Origin: Segatella oulorum JCM 14966
GTDB taxonomy: Bacteria; Bacteroidota; Bacteroidia; Bacteroidales; Bacteroidaceae
DNA length: 50,994 nt
Assembly: GCF_000613785.1 (NCBI RefSeq)
Contig: NZ_BAJQ01000015.1
Location: 1-50,994 of the forward strand
Direction: 5' to 3'
Shown piece after piece: positions 25,919 to 35,127 of the stretch (positions are counted from its first letter, which is position 1; each line of letters opens with the position of its first letter). The notes beneath the pieces are model-generated. The model had not been told where the DNA came from. It did not search any database and saw nothing but the letters and a program-made list of their open reading frames with translations. The translations under genes were made by a program, and so were the position numbers.

Positions 25919-28123
25919 TTATAGTCGGACGATTTGCTTCACGCCCTTGACGGTTTTGAGCTTCTTGATGAGCAGGTTGAGCTTGCTGTTGTCTTCGATA
26001 AACAGCACCACGTTGCCACTGAAGAGCCCATCGTGGGAATCGATGTTGATGGAGCGCATGGTGAGCTTGTCTTCCTTGGAAATGATGTTGGTGATGTTGC
26101 TCACGATGCCGATATCGTCGTGCCCAATGATGCGCAGGGTGATGGCATATTGACTCGTTCCCTTGCCACTCCATTTGGCTTTCACCATGCGATAGCCAAA
26201 ACGTTTGCGCAGTTCGGGTGCGTTGGGGCAGGTGGTGCGGTGGATGGTGATGCCGCCACTCACAGTGACGAAGCCGAAAACATCATCGCCATAGATGGGA
26301 TGGCAGCATTGCGCCAGCTTATAATCGATGCCTTTGAGGTTTTTATCGATCACGAGCACATCGCTGTTGTTTTGCAAAAGCTGCTCGTTAGGATTTTCAT
26401 ATTCAAAGTTTTCGGCACTCTCGGTGGGCTTGGTGTTGCTCTCGCCATTGCGCAATTCAAGATACTTCTCAATCACGGCATTGGCATCGAGCCGTTCGTC
26501 AGCAATGTCTTTATAGAAATCGGAGGTTTCTTTGTAGCCCATTTTCTTGATGAGCTGCGACATGAGGCTCTCTTCCACCTCGATTTTCTTGTTCTTAAAA
26601 CGACGCTCCAACAGCTCTTTGGCATAGAGCCCCTCTTTGGCTTGCGTCTCTTTCAATGCGAGACGAATTTTCGCTTTTGCCTTGCTTGTCTTCACGATGT
26701 TGAGCCAATCGCGCTTGGGGCTTTGGTTGTTTTGGGTGAGCACCTCCACGGTATCGCCCGAATGGAGCACCTCACGGAAGCTCACGTTCTTGCCGTTGAT
26801 GCGTCCTCCCACGCAGCTGCTGCCCACATTGGAATGAATGTGATAGGCAAAGTCGAGCAGTGTGGCGCCCTTTGGAAACTTCAGTAGGTCACCTTTTGGC
26901 GTGAACACATAAACCTCATCTTCGTAAAGGTCGAGCTTAAATTGGTCCATGAGCTGCAAATCGTCGTTGTTCTCTAACGCCGATCGGATGTTGGCCAACC
27001 ATTCATCAACGCCGCCTTCGCTCTTCACGCCCTTATAACGCCAGTGCGCAGCCAAGCCATGTTCGGCAATTTCATCCATGCGTTCTGTGCGAATCTGCAC
27101 TTCCACCCATTTGTTCTCAGGCCCCAAAACGGTGATATGCAGGCTCTCATACCCATTGCTTTTGGGCACACTGAGCCAGTCGCGCAGCCGTTTTGGGTTG
27201 GGTTGATACATGTCGGTGATGATGGAATACACCTGCCAGCATTGCATTTTCTCTTTCTCCAACGGCGCATCTAAGATGATGCGGATGGCAAAAAGATCAT
27301 AGATGCCTTCGAATTTGCAGTGCTGTTTTTTCATCTTTTGCCAAATGGAGTGGATGCTCTTGGTGCGCCCTTTCATGTGAAACGCGAGGCCTGCGGCTTT
27401 GAGTTTCGCTTCAATCGGGTCGATAAAGCGTTTGATGTAGGCATCGCGCGCAGCTTTCGTGGCGTTCAGCGAGTCTTTGATGGCGTAGTAAGCATCGTGC
27501 TCCAAATACTTCAGGCTGAGGTCTTCGAGTTCGCTTTTCAGCTTGTACAATCCCAACTTGTGAGCAAGTGGCGCATAGAGATAGCTGGCTTCTTCGCTCA
27601 CTTTCTGTTTGGCTTCCACGGCATCGGTGTCACGAATTTGCCGCATGATGTTCACCCGGTCGGCAATCATGATGAGGATGACGCGCATGTCTTCAGAGAA
27701 CGAGATGAGCAAGTTTCTGAAGTTCTCGCTCTCGATGATGGGATTCTTTTTGTAGAGTTCGTGGATTTTCACCAAACCATGGATGATGTGCGCCACGCCA
27801 TCGCCATACTTTTGGCGAATATCCTCCAACGGCAGATGCCCGTCAATCACTAAAGTGAAGAGGATGGTGGCCAGCACACCATCGCGTTTCAGCCCAATTT
27901 CGTCGACAGCTATCTGCGCCGTGCGCAGCGATTGCAGCACAGGATTAAGCCCAAACACGTCGCGTTGGATTTTCCCGTCGGCAATCGCCTGTGTTAATTG
28001 CTCCCGCAACTGTGCCTCGTCGTTGGCGTTGAGCGTCTCGCCAATAGCGCTTTTCAGCTGGCCGAGCAACTGCTTGGTTTCTTCTATTTCTTCGAGTGTA
28101 AATTCAATCTTTTCTTTCTTCAT
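25919..28123 (-). CDS. relA: RelA/SpoT-family (p)ppGpp synthetase, hydrolase domain degenerate
   Basis: The 734-residue protein has the Rel layout: an HD-like domain (about 50-200), a synthetase domain (about 240-390) with GRTKSIHSIWQKM, FEGIYDLFAIRIIL and PKSNGYESLHITVLG, and AEHGLAAHWRYKG. A TGS domain (about 410-470, EDEVYVFTPKGDLLKFP) and a C-terminal ACT domain follow. The synthetase motifs are intact. The hydrolase HD signature (HDxxED-type) expected near residue 90 is replaced by VIDGHLPLEDI, so it probably only makes the alarmone. Its ATG overlaps the stop of the DUF4301 gene (ATGA). It drives the stringent response. Confidence 0.9.
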   Translation of the reverse strand: MKKEKIEFTLEEIEETKQLLGQLKSAIGETLNANDEAQLREQLTQAIADGKIQRDVFGLNPVLQSLRTAQIAVDEIGLKRDGVLATILFTLVIDGHLPLEDIRQKYGDGVAHIIHGLVKIHELYKKNPIIESENFRNLLISFSEDMRVILIMIADRVNIMRQIRDTDAVEAKQKVSEEASYLYAPLAHKLGLYKLKSELEDLSLKYLEHDAYYAIKDSLNATKAARDAYIKRFIDPIEAKLKAAGLAFHMKGRTKSIHSIWQKMKKQHCKFEGIYDLFAIRIILDAPLEKEKMQCWQVYSIITDMYQPNPKRLRDWLSVPKSNGYESLHITVLGPENKWVEVQIRTERMDEIAEHGLAAHWRYKGVKSEGGVDEWLANIRSALENNDDLQLMDQFKLDLYEDEVYVFTPKGDLLKFPKGATLLDFAYHIHSNVGSSCVGGRINGKNVSFREVLHSGDTVEVLTQNNQSPKRDWLNIVKTSKAKAKIRLALKETQAKEGLYAKELLERRFKNKKIEVEESLMSQLIKKMGYKETSDFYKDIADERLDANAVIEKYLELRNGESNTKPTESAENFEYENPNEQLLQNNSDVLVIDKNLKGIDYKLAQCCHPIYGDDVFGFVTVSGGITIHRTTCPNAPELRKRFGYRMVKAKWSGKGTSQYAITLRIIGHDDIGIVSNITNIISKEDKLTMRSINIDSHDGLFSGNVVLFIEDNSKLNLLIKKLKTVKGVKQIVRL

Positions 28124-29639
28124 TGATGTTCCTTCCGCAATAAATCGTTCACTGTCTTTACGGGATTAAACGTTTCTAACGGCACCTCCACAAACATGGT
28201 GTTCCATTGGCTCATGGCGCCGTTCCAAAGACCTGGCAATTCCAAGGCTTTCAATTCGCGCCCGTCTTTGCTCTTGTGGCTGATGAAACCTGTTTTTGCG
28301 TCGACATATTGATGCAAATCGAAGGGACGGCCTTGATAATCGCGCAAAGCACAAACCAAATCCACAGGGTTGAAATGCGTGCCTTGCTGGAACATGGCCA
28401 CCGCTTCGGGGTTGTTGTCGTCGATTTGCGTGCGTTCTAAGATTTGCAAGCTCACGCTGCCATCGGCGTTATAGCATAGGAATGGGCCGCCACCGGGTTC
28501 GCCAACATTCCTCACCATGCCACAAACGCGCATCGGGCGGTTGAGTTTCTCGTGCAGATAGTGTGCCAAGGCCTTGTCGTCTAAGTTGGCGACGCCCTCC
28601 TTTTGGCAGCACAAAATCTGCTCTACAAAGCGCAGCATCTCAAGCAGTTCCGGCCGTGTGGGCACATCTTTGTCCAATTCCTGCAAATAGGCGAAGGCTT
28701 GTTGCTGCTGTGTCACCAAATAGCCGGCCAAAAGTTGTTTGTAGAGGGTAGTGGGAGCTTTCAGCTTGTCGGGCACCACGTTATCGATGTTCTTAATAAA
28801 GACGATGTCAGCTGCCAAGCTTGCAGATTTTCGAGCAATGCACCATGCCCACCGGGACGGAAGAAAAGTTTGCCATCGGCGGTTCGAAAGGGGGTGTTGT
28901 CTAACTGCACAGCGAGCGTGTCCGTAGCCAAACTTTGTTCCGAAAAGCTGATGTCATAGCGCATACCTAATTGCTTGCCGAATTGATGGGCTGCTCGTTC
29001 GGCTTCTTTTTGAAACAAATCGCGGTGTTGATGGCTCACCGTGAAATGTATTTTTGCACGCTTGCCGCAGGCAGCATATTGTGCCGCTTCAACCAAGTGT
29101 TCGGCCAACGGAGTGCGTGCCCCATCGGCATAGCGATGAAACTGCAGCAAACCTTTCGGTAATGTGCCATAGTTTAGTCCCTTATTCAATAGCAAATTCT
29201 CGATAATTGCTTTGTATTTTCCTGCCGCCATGAGCGCATCAATGTCTTGACCCTCGTTTTTGATGCAGACCGCATTGAGTGCATCGTAGAAAGCAAACTG
29301 CTTGATTTGAGCAAAGAATTTCTGCTCATCGCTTGTTTGTGGCTGGACATAGGAGGCCGAGAGAAAGGCGAAAAGCGTTTTAAACATGCGGCTGGCTGCA
29401 CCACTGGCCGGCACAAATTTCACGATGTCGTGTTGGCCTGCGCAGTAGTCTTGCCATTGCGAGAGATAGATTTCCATTGCCGCGCCATGCAGTTGCATAA
29501 TTCCTTTGCCAATGGCCGCGGCAGCTTTGAGTTTTAAGAAGGGGAAACCCTGTTGAAAGTGTTGCAACTGTGCGTTGGCTTGCGCTTCGCTGATGCCCCG
29601 ATGGGATAATTGCTGTTGATCTTGTTCTGTAAATGTCAT
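28120..29639 (-). CDS. DUF4301 family protein (one frameshift near 28820)
   Basis: The ORFs 28761-29639 and 28120-28818 join into a 506-residue protein if one base is added near 28818-28822, where the frame would read NLQDLAADIVFIKN. DUF4301 proteins are cytoplasmic Bacteroidetes proteins of about this length whose function is unknown; KFVPASGAASRMFK and FRPGGHGALLENL are typical segments suggesting nucleotidyl-transferase-like folding. It is the first gene of the operon with relA and the DUF1460 amidase, with a promoter box at 29752. The break is most likely a sequence error because both halves are fully conserved in character. Confidence 0.8.
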
Positions 29640-29751
29640 AACCTCGTTTGCTTATATTTTAAAAGTAATGGTTGAATATTTTTATTGTTTTCTTTTGTTT
29701 TCTTGCCGTGCGGTTGCTGATTTTAAGCAACTGCGCAGATTGATTTGTATG

Positions 29752-29759
29752 CAAATGTA
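29752..29759 (-). promoter_or_regulatory. TAnnTTTG promoter box of the DUF4301-relA operon
   Basis: The minus strand reads TACATTTG, 112 bases before the ATG at 29639 and just after the terminator of the fucosidase gene. Confidence 0.6.
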
Positions 29760-29761
29760 CG

Positions 29762-29819
29762 AAAAAAAAACTGATGCTCGCCGGCCTTTAAGCTTAATTA
29801 ATGTTGTAGCAAGCATCAG
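29762..29819 (-). terminator. Terminator of the fucosidase gene
   Basis: On the minus strand CTGATGCTTGC pairs with GCGAGCATCAG (one G-T pair) and is followed by nine T. It lies directly after the fucosidase stop. Confidence 0.85.
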
Positions 29820-29826
29820 CTTTTGT

Positions 29827-31127
29827 TCATAGTGTCAGCGTCACAACATGGTCGATTGCCGTGGGTGCTTGGCCGAGATGCAGGGTGATGCCGTCGCCTG
29901 TCGGTGTGAATTTCAGAGCCTCTCCGGTGGCAAATGTCACAGCCCGTTTCACTTTTCGCCCACCGAGCGGAATGAAAAGGCTTTTGTCTGGGCAATCGAG
30001 AATGTGGATAAAGAGTTGGTTGCCACGCTGCGTGCTCACGCCCCAATCATGGGGTGCCACGAGTCCTCCGCGCGTGTTATAGATGGTTGTGCCATATTGT
30101 TTGAGCCATTCTCCGATGGCCTGGAGGCGGTTGAGCGCCAAAGTGGGCAAGTCGCCATTGGGTTCAGGCCCGATGTTGAGCAGCAGATTGGCATTCTTTC
30201 CGGCCGCACGCACCAGCATTTGGATGAGTGCTTTGGGCGTTTTATAACGGTTGTCGGTAATGGAATAGCCCAATGGTCGTTGATGGTTTGGCACGATTCC
30301 AAGGGCAGTTGCCCAATGCTTTGCCCCGAAAGTCCCGCCTTGTTTTCGCCCGGGAGGTCGCGCTCGAAAATCTGAATATCCTCGCCTGCATAGGGCGTTT
30401 GATGGTGGTTGTTGCCGATGAGACATTGCGGTTGCAGCTGATGGATGAGCGCATATTGCTCGGGCAGTTGCCAATCGAAAGGCTTTGCGTCGCTGTCGTG
30501 GTCCCACCAGCCATCAAACCAGATGGCACCCACAGGCCCATAGTGCGTGAGCAGTTCGGTGAGCTGCGTGTTCATAAATCGATAATAGCTGGGCCAGTTG
30601 GCTTTTGTCTTGTCGCGTCCCGTGCCATTGCCCGTGCGGCCTTGCGGATAATCCTCGCGTCCCCAGTCTAAATGCGAATAATAAAGGTGGAGTTTCACGC
30701 CATATCGCGCACAGGCTTCGGCCAATTCTTTGATGATGTCGCGCTTGAACGGCGTTCCGTCCACGCTGTTATAAGTGCTGGTGGCGGTTTTGAAGAGCGA
30801 AAATCCATCGTGATGGCGCGTGGTGATGGTGATATATTTTGCGCCACCGTCGCGGATAGCCTTCACCCATGCGTCGGCATTGAAGCGAGAGGGATAGAAG
30901 GCCTGCGCCAACTTGGCATATTCCCGGCAGTCGATGTCCTCATTGTGCATCACCCATTCGCCCCGGGCGAGCATGGAATAGAGTCCCCAGTGGAGGAAGA
31001 TGCCAAACTTCTCGTCTTGAAATTGTTCGCGTGCTTTGCGATTTTCAACCGTGGGTTGATAGGATGTTTGTGCCCAGCCTGTGTGGCTCAGCCATAGCAG
31101 GGTTAAAAGGAAAAATACTTTTTTCAT
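29827..31127 (-). CDS. GH29 alpha-L-fucosidase, secreted (one frameshift near 30270)
   Basis: The ORFs 30036-31127 and 29827-30507 become one 433-residue protein if the GGG near 30269-30271 (C's on the plus strand) has a fourth G, giving DHWGYSITDNRYK. The signal peptide ends HTGWAQ. GH29 features are FGIFLHWGLYSM, ITTRHHDGFSLF, LYYSHLDWGRED, and GAIWFDGWWD, whose Asp is the expected nucleophile. LLLNIGPEPNG and a short C-terminal domain follow. It removes terminal L-fucose from glycans outside the cytoplasm. It is a single-gene unit between a repeat array and a terminator. Confidence 0.9.
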
Positions 31128-31230
31128 TGCGTTATTTATTGGTTGTTGTAGATTGATTGCAACGTTGCTTCGTTTAAGCGCAGCCCTTCAATGGCGCAGG
31201 CCAATGGGGTGGGGCTTGGGTTGCCGTGTG

Positions 31231-31238
31231 TAAAGGTA
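31231..31238 (-). promoter_or_regulatory. Possible promoter box of the fucosidase gene
   Basis: The minus strand reads TACCTTTA, one mismatch from TAnnTTTG, 104 bases before the ATG at 31127 and just inside the edge of the 41-bp array. Confidence 0.35.
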
Positions 31239-31299
31239 GTAAAAGTTGGGTAGGAAACCAATCTTTGGCACCAATATTTTGTCTTGCGGGCTTAGTTTT

Positions 31300-31740
31300 G
31301 TTGCTTGCAGTCGGCCTGCATGCGCTAAAATCTTTGTTTTGATGCTTGCAGTTCAACTGCGAGCGTAAAAAATTTTGTTTTGGTCCTTGCAGCCCTCCTG
31401 CAAACACATTCCTTAACATTTTGGTGCTTGCAGTGCTCCTGCAAACATATTTATTAACAGTTTGGTGATTGCAGTGTTCCTGCAAACACATTCCTTAACG
31501 GTTTGGCGTTTGCAGTGCTCCTGCAAACACATTCCTTAACAGTTTATCGCTTGCAGCGTCACTGCAAGCGTATTCCCGAACGTTTTGGCATTTGCATAGG
31601 CTATGCAAGCATTAAAATTTTTGTTTTGACATTTGCATAAGCTATGCAAGCATTAAAATTTTTGTTTTGGCATTTGCATAGGCTATGCAAGCATTAAAAT
31701 TTTTGTTTTGGCGTTTGCATAGGCTATGCAAGCATTGTTT
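31300..31740. repeat. Tandem 41-bp repeat array with dyad core, 11 units
   Basis: A TTGCA motif recurs at 31305, 31346, 31387, 31428, 31469, 31510, 31551, 31592, 31633, 31674 and 31715, exactly 41 bp apart. Each unit has an inverted repeat TTGCAG-N5-CTGCAA or, in the last four, TTGCATAGGCTATGCAA, followed by an A/T-rich spacer. Unit 7 has 9-bp arms (CGCTTGCAG and CTGCAAGCG). The arms change together between units. The array lies between the GldE-like stop and the fucosidase start; 41 is not a multiple of 3, so it is not a protein repeat. Confidence 0.95.
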
Positions 31741-31782
31741 TTTGATGAAATCAGGCTTATGTGCGCCGCTGGTGGCTCGTTT

Positions 31783-33054
31783 TTACAGTAGTTTCAGCCT
31801 TACGAGCTCGATTTTTGTGAGCGTGCTCTTCACGATTTTAAATTGGAAGTGCTCGATGGTAATCACCTCGTTGAGTTTTGGGAAACTTTGGTAGTGGTGC
31901 AGAATAAATCCGCCGACGGTCTTGTATTCCTCGCTTTCGGGCAGGTTGAGGCCCAGCATTTCGTTGACTTTGTCAATCTCTAAGCGCGCCGACAGCAGGT
32001 ATTCGCCGTCGCCCACGGGCTTGGCAATGTATTTATTGCTGTCGTGCTCGTCTTCAATGTCTCCGAAAATCTCTTCCACAATGTCTTCCAAAGCCACGAT
32101 GCCGCTGGTGCCACCAAATTCGTCGACCACCACGCCGAGGCTCTTTTTGCTTTGCAGAAAACGCTTCATGAGCTTTTGTGCCGTCATCGTTTCGGGCACA
32201 AAGGGCATGGTTCGGATGGACTGATGCCAGTCGTCGCCGGTGTTTTTAAACATTTCGGAGGAGTGCACATAGCCCTCGATGTGGTCTATATCCTCGCGGT
32301 AGACAATGATTTTGCTGTTGCCGCTTTCCACAAACTTCTGCATCAGTTCGTCCTTGGGGCAGTTCATCTCCACGGCATTAATCTCGGTGCGTGGCACCAT
32401 GCAGTCGCGCACTTTGGTTTCCGAAAATTCCAATGCGTTCTGAAAAATCTTCACTTCGTCTTCAATCTCTTCGCCTTCTTTGGCGTTGCTGATGCTGGTG
32501 TTCACCAAATAGTCGAGGTCAACCTTGGAGAATTCTTCGTCGCCCACTTCTTTTTCAATGCGGATGCCGATGATGCGGAGTAGCATTTTTGAAAGTGAAG
32601 TGGCTATGCGGCTCACGGGCCAGAGCACAATGTAAAACAAGAATGCCAATGGCGAGAACACCGTCATGAGCCGATTGGGGTTGCGGCGGAAGAGCGTTTT
32701 GGGCAGAAACTCGCCCGTGAAGAGCATGATGATGGTCGAGATGATGGTGTCGGCCGGCACGGTGACGGTGGGCGAGAGGCCTTGAAAAATGGTGTTATCG
32801 AAGAAACGTGCGATGAGAATGCCATAGACAACGAGCACCGCATTGTTGCCCACCAACATGGTGCTCACAAAGTCGTTGCCTTGCCGATAGAAAAAGTTGA
32901 CGAGGTGATTGGCTATGCCATTTTTCTCTTTGTCCATCTCAAACAGCATGCGGTTGCTTGTGACAAAGGCCATTTCCATGCCCGAGAAGAAAGCCGATAG
33001 CACCATGGTGACCACGATGCCGATGATTAATGAAATATCTACAGCGTCATTCAT
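31783..33054 (-). CDS. CNNM/CorC transporter-family membrane protein, GldE-like
   Basis: The 423-residue protein has a DUF21 membrane domain (about 1-190, four hydrophobic segments, opening LSAFFSGMEMAFVTSNR). Two CBS domains follow (about 205-330, VRDCMVPRTEINAVEM and LMKRFLQSKKSLGVVVDEFGGTSG), then a CorC/HlyC domain. In Bacteroidetes this form is often annotated gliding-motility-associated GldE, but the family is broadly linked to Mg2+/Co2+ handling. It is third in a unit with the outer-membrane protein and LptC-like genes (15-base gap). Confidence 0.85.
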   Translation of the reverse strand: MNDAVDISLIIGIVVTMVLSAFFSGMEMAFVTSNRMLFEMDKEKNGIANHLVNFFYRQGNDFVSTMLVGNNAVLVVYGILIARFFDNTIFQGLSPTVTVPADTIISTIIMLFTGEFLPKTLFRRNPNRLMTVFSPLAFLFYIVLWPVSRIATSLSKMLLRIIGIRIEKEVGDEEFSKVDLDYLVNTSISNAKEGEEIEDEVKIFQNALEFSETKVRDCMVPRTEINAVEMNCPKDELMQKFVESGNSKIIVYREDIDHIEGYVHSSEMFKNTGDDWHQSIRTMPFVPETMTAQKLMKRFLQSKKSLGVVVDEFGGTSGIVALEDIVEEIFGDIEDEHDSNKYIAKPVGDGEYLLSARLEIDKVNEMLGLNLPESEEYKTVGGFILHHYQSFPKLNEVITIEHFQFKIVKSTLTKIELVRLKLL

Positions 33055-33069
33055 CTTTGTTGTTCAATC

Positions 33070-33747
33070 TTAATGCATCAACGGAATGGAGGTGTTGCGG
33101 CGCTGAGGTGTGGCCAAAGGGTGCATGCTGCGCATCATCGAGTCTTGCATCCTACGTGCCGAATCGCTCTCAACCGTACCTGTTTCGCTGGGCGAACCAT
33201 CTAAATCGCCACGCACAAACGAACCTTTCGTGTTGAAAACATAATATTTTGTCATCTTTTCATCGCTGCGGAAATAGGCTCCTTGCAAGGTGCGTTCGGG
33301 CGTAACCAAGCGCGAAAAGACGTGCGAATAGAGTTCGTGTCGGTTCTCATCCCAAAACAACTGGTTGCTTGAGAAGCGCAAACCATCCTTCGTGAGAATG
33401 CGCACGCGCGATCGTAGCTCCCACAATTTCAGTTGGTCATAATAGTAGGCCGTGTCGCATTGAATATAGGCTTGCACGTGAAATTTTTCATCAAACTGCT
33501 GCAAGAAGATGCCTTTGTTGAAAAGCCAGCGCGAGGGATTGAGGTTGGTGTTCACATCCCATTGCTCGGTTACGATGCGATATTTCGCTATGCCCGAATC
33601 CGATATGAGCGTGTTCACACCATAACTCACCATGACAGCCACCGAATCGCGTGCATGAATGGCCGGCGCCGTGTGTTCGTGCTGATCTTCACAAGCCAGC
33701 AACAACATTGCCGTTAGCCATAGAATGCTGAAAATCTTGCTTTTCAT
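33070..33747 (-). CDS. lptC: LptC-like LPS-export lipoprotein
   Basis: The 225-residue protein has a lipobox at LLLACED. The beta-jellyroll region contains TEQWDVN, WLFNKGIFLQQFD, ADTAYY-like and LRSRVRILTKDGLRF strands and fits LptC, which hands lipopolysaccharide from LptB2FG to LptA. The ATG at 33747 is chosen because it begins the signal peptide; the frame upstream to 33810 overlaps the previous gene's end. Its position between the outer-membrane protein and GldE-like genes matches the common Bacteroidetes order. Confidence 0.8.
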   Translation of the reverse strand: MKSKIFSILWLTAMLLLACEDQHEHTAPAIHARDSVAVMVSYGVNTLISDSGIAKYRIVTEQWDVNTNLNPSRWLFNKGIFLQQFDEKFHVQAYIQCDTAYYYDQLKLWELRSRVRILTKDGLRFSSNQLFWDENRHELYSHVFSRLVTPERTLQGAYFRSDEKMTKYYVFNTKGSFVRGDLDGSPSETGTVESDSARRMQDSMMRSMHPLATPQRRNTSIPLMH

Positions 33748-33787
33748 TCGCCGAAATCGTTGCTGCGACACGGGGGCGTCGAGGAGC

Positions 33788-35092
33788 TTATTTAAACTTC
33801 CATTTCGCAAACCACTGCTCGTTGAAAGTCAAACCCAACGTGAGGCGGAAGGTGTTTTCTTTCAACAAATTTGTTGCTTCGCGACGCACCCACGCTGCAC
33901 TGATGTTGAGTGCCGTGCGATTTTCAATGGAGTTGACGATGGGAATGCCTACTCCGGCACTCACACTATATTCCTTTGGGCCATCCACCCCGTTCACCTT
34001 ATAATAAGGAGTCACATAGGATGCTCCTAAACGATAGCGCAAACGGTCGGTGAAGCGGCGCCCATATTCGTTCTTGCAAAACTCTCCACCCACAGTAAAC
34101 TTGTGGCGGTCTTGATAAACATCGTTGCGCAACGTGTATTGTTGCACATGATTCACCACCTGATAGTCGGCATAGCCCACCTTATTATATTGCATCAACG
34201 TGTAGTCAGCACCCACACGCCATGTGTTGTTATGCTCGTACATCAAACCGACTCCATACATGGTGGGCAGCTTAAACGCATCTTGAATGGTCAGCGTCTC
34301 CGTGCTTGAGACACCCGTTTGGGCATTTTTTGAAATTACTTCGCATGTGGCATCAGCACCTAATTTGTGGCTCAAACCGTATGTTACCCCCAAGGTCAGC
34401 GCATCCTTCTTCGAGAATTCGGCTGTATATTGTGCACCGAAATCCACTTTATAGTTGTTGATGGATGCCGAATAATATTTTGATAGCGTGTTAATTGAAG
34501 CGTCACTATACGAATTAATCACTGAGCGAGTGATGTTTCCCCACAAGTATCCTACGTTTGCACCCACCGAAAGATTGCGCACCGGCGACCAACCTACACC
34601 CAAATATACCGTGTGCAGGCCGCCACTACCGGCATAAGTGTCGGTGGCTGTCTGGCGAATGGGCGAAGTGACTGCGTTCAAATTGCGGGTATAAGCATAG
34701 TTGTAGCCGATGGTTGTGAGTGGAACAACGCCAAAACTGATACCGGCATGCTTGGCAATGCGAAAACCTGCCGTGGCATAGTCAAACACTGCATTCCTCG
34801 CATTGAGCGAAACGCCATTTGCTTTAAAATTGGTAAGTTGCCCCGAAAAGCCCACATCGAAAATAAACGACAGAGAATCCAATGCGGCATAAGATGCGGG
34901 GTTGCCCGTGTTCACTTGGTTATGGGTGTGAAATCCCAATCCCAAACCATTCATACCACGGTTAAATCCTGTTCCTTCGTCGGCGATTAAGCCCATGCCA
35001 TATTGACTATATGGAGAGTTTGTCCCACTTTGTGCCCACAGCATTGATGTGGGGAAAGCCAAGAAAACCACACTGAGTATTTGTTTCTTCAT
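33788..35092 (-). CDS. Outer-membrane beta-barrel protein
   Basis: The 434-residue protein has a signal peptide cleaved at SMLWAQ. NSPYSQYGMGLI and NPASYAALDSLSFIFDVGF mark a Bacteroidetes barrel family distantly like OmpP1/FadL. Many alternating strands follow, ending in FNEQWFAKWKFK. The ligand is unknown. It is the first gene of the unit with lptC and the GldE-like gene and has its own promoter box at 35112. Confidence 0.75.
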   Translation of the reverse strand: MKKQILSVVFLAFPTSMLWAQSGTNSPYSQYGMGLIADEGTGFNRGMNGLGLGFHTHNQVNTGNPASYAALDSLSFIFDVGFSGQLTNFKANGVSLNARNAVFDYATAGFRIAKHAGISFGVVPLTTIGYNYAYTRNLNAVTSPIRQTATDTYAGSGGLHTVYLGVGWSPVRNLSVGANVGYLWGNITRSVINSYSDASINTLSKYYSASINNYKVDFGAQYTAEFSKKDALTLGVTYGLSHKLGADATCEVISKNAQTGVSSTETLTIQDAFKLPTMYGVGLMYEHNNTWRVGADYTLMQYNKVGYADYQVVNHVQQYTLRNDVYQDRHKFTVGGEFCKNEYGRRFTDRLRYRLGASYVTPYYKVNGVDGPKEYSVSAGVGIPIVNSIENRTALNISAAWVRREATNLLKENTFRLTLGLTFNEQWFAKWKFK

Positions 35093-35111
35093 TTTAAAAA
35101 GTAATTGCGTG

Positions 35112-35119
35112 CAAATTTA
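35112..35119 (-). promoter_or_regulatory. TAnnTTTG promoter box of the outer-membrane protein operon
   Basis: The minus strand reads TAAATTTG, 20 bases before the ATG at 35092. Confidence 0.65.
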
Positions 35120-35127
35120 TTAAAAAA

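Noticed and set aside
26637..27853. Plus-strand ORFs opposite relA
   Set aside because: They are antisense shadows of the Rel synthetase gene.
31174..31491. 105-residue minus-strand ORF over the third repeat array
   Set aside because: It is built from the 41-bp repeat units in changing frames; 41 is not divisible by 3 and the product has no family character.
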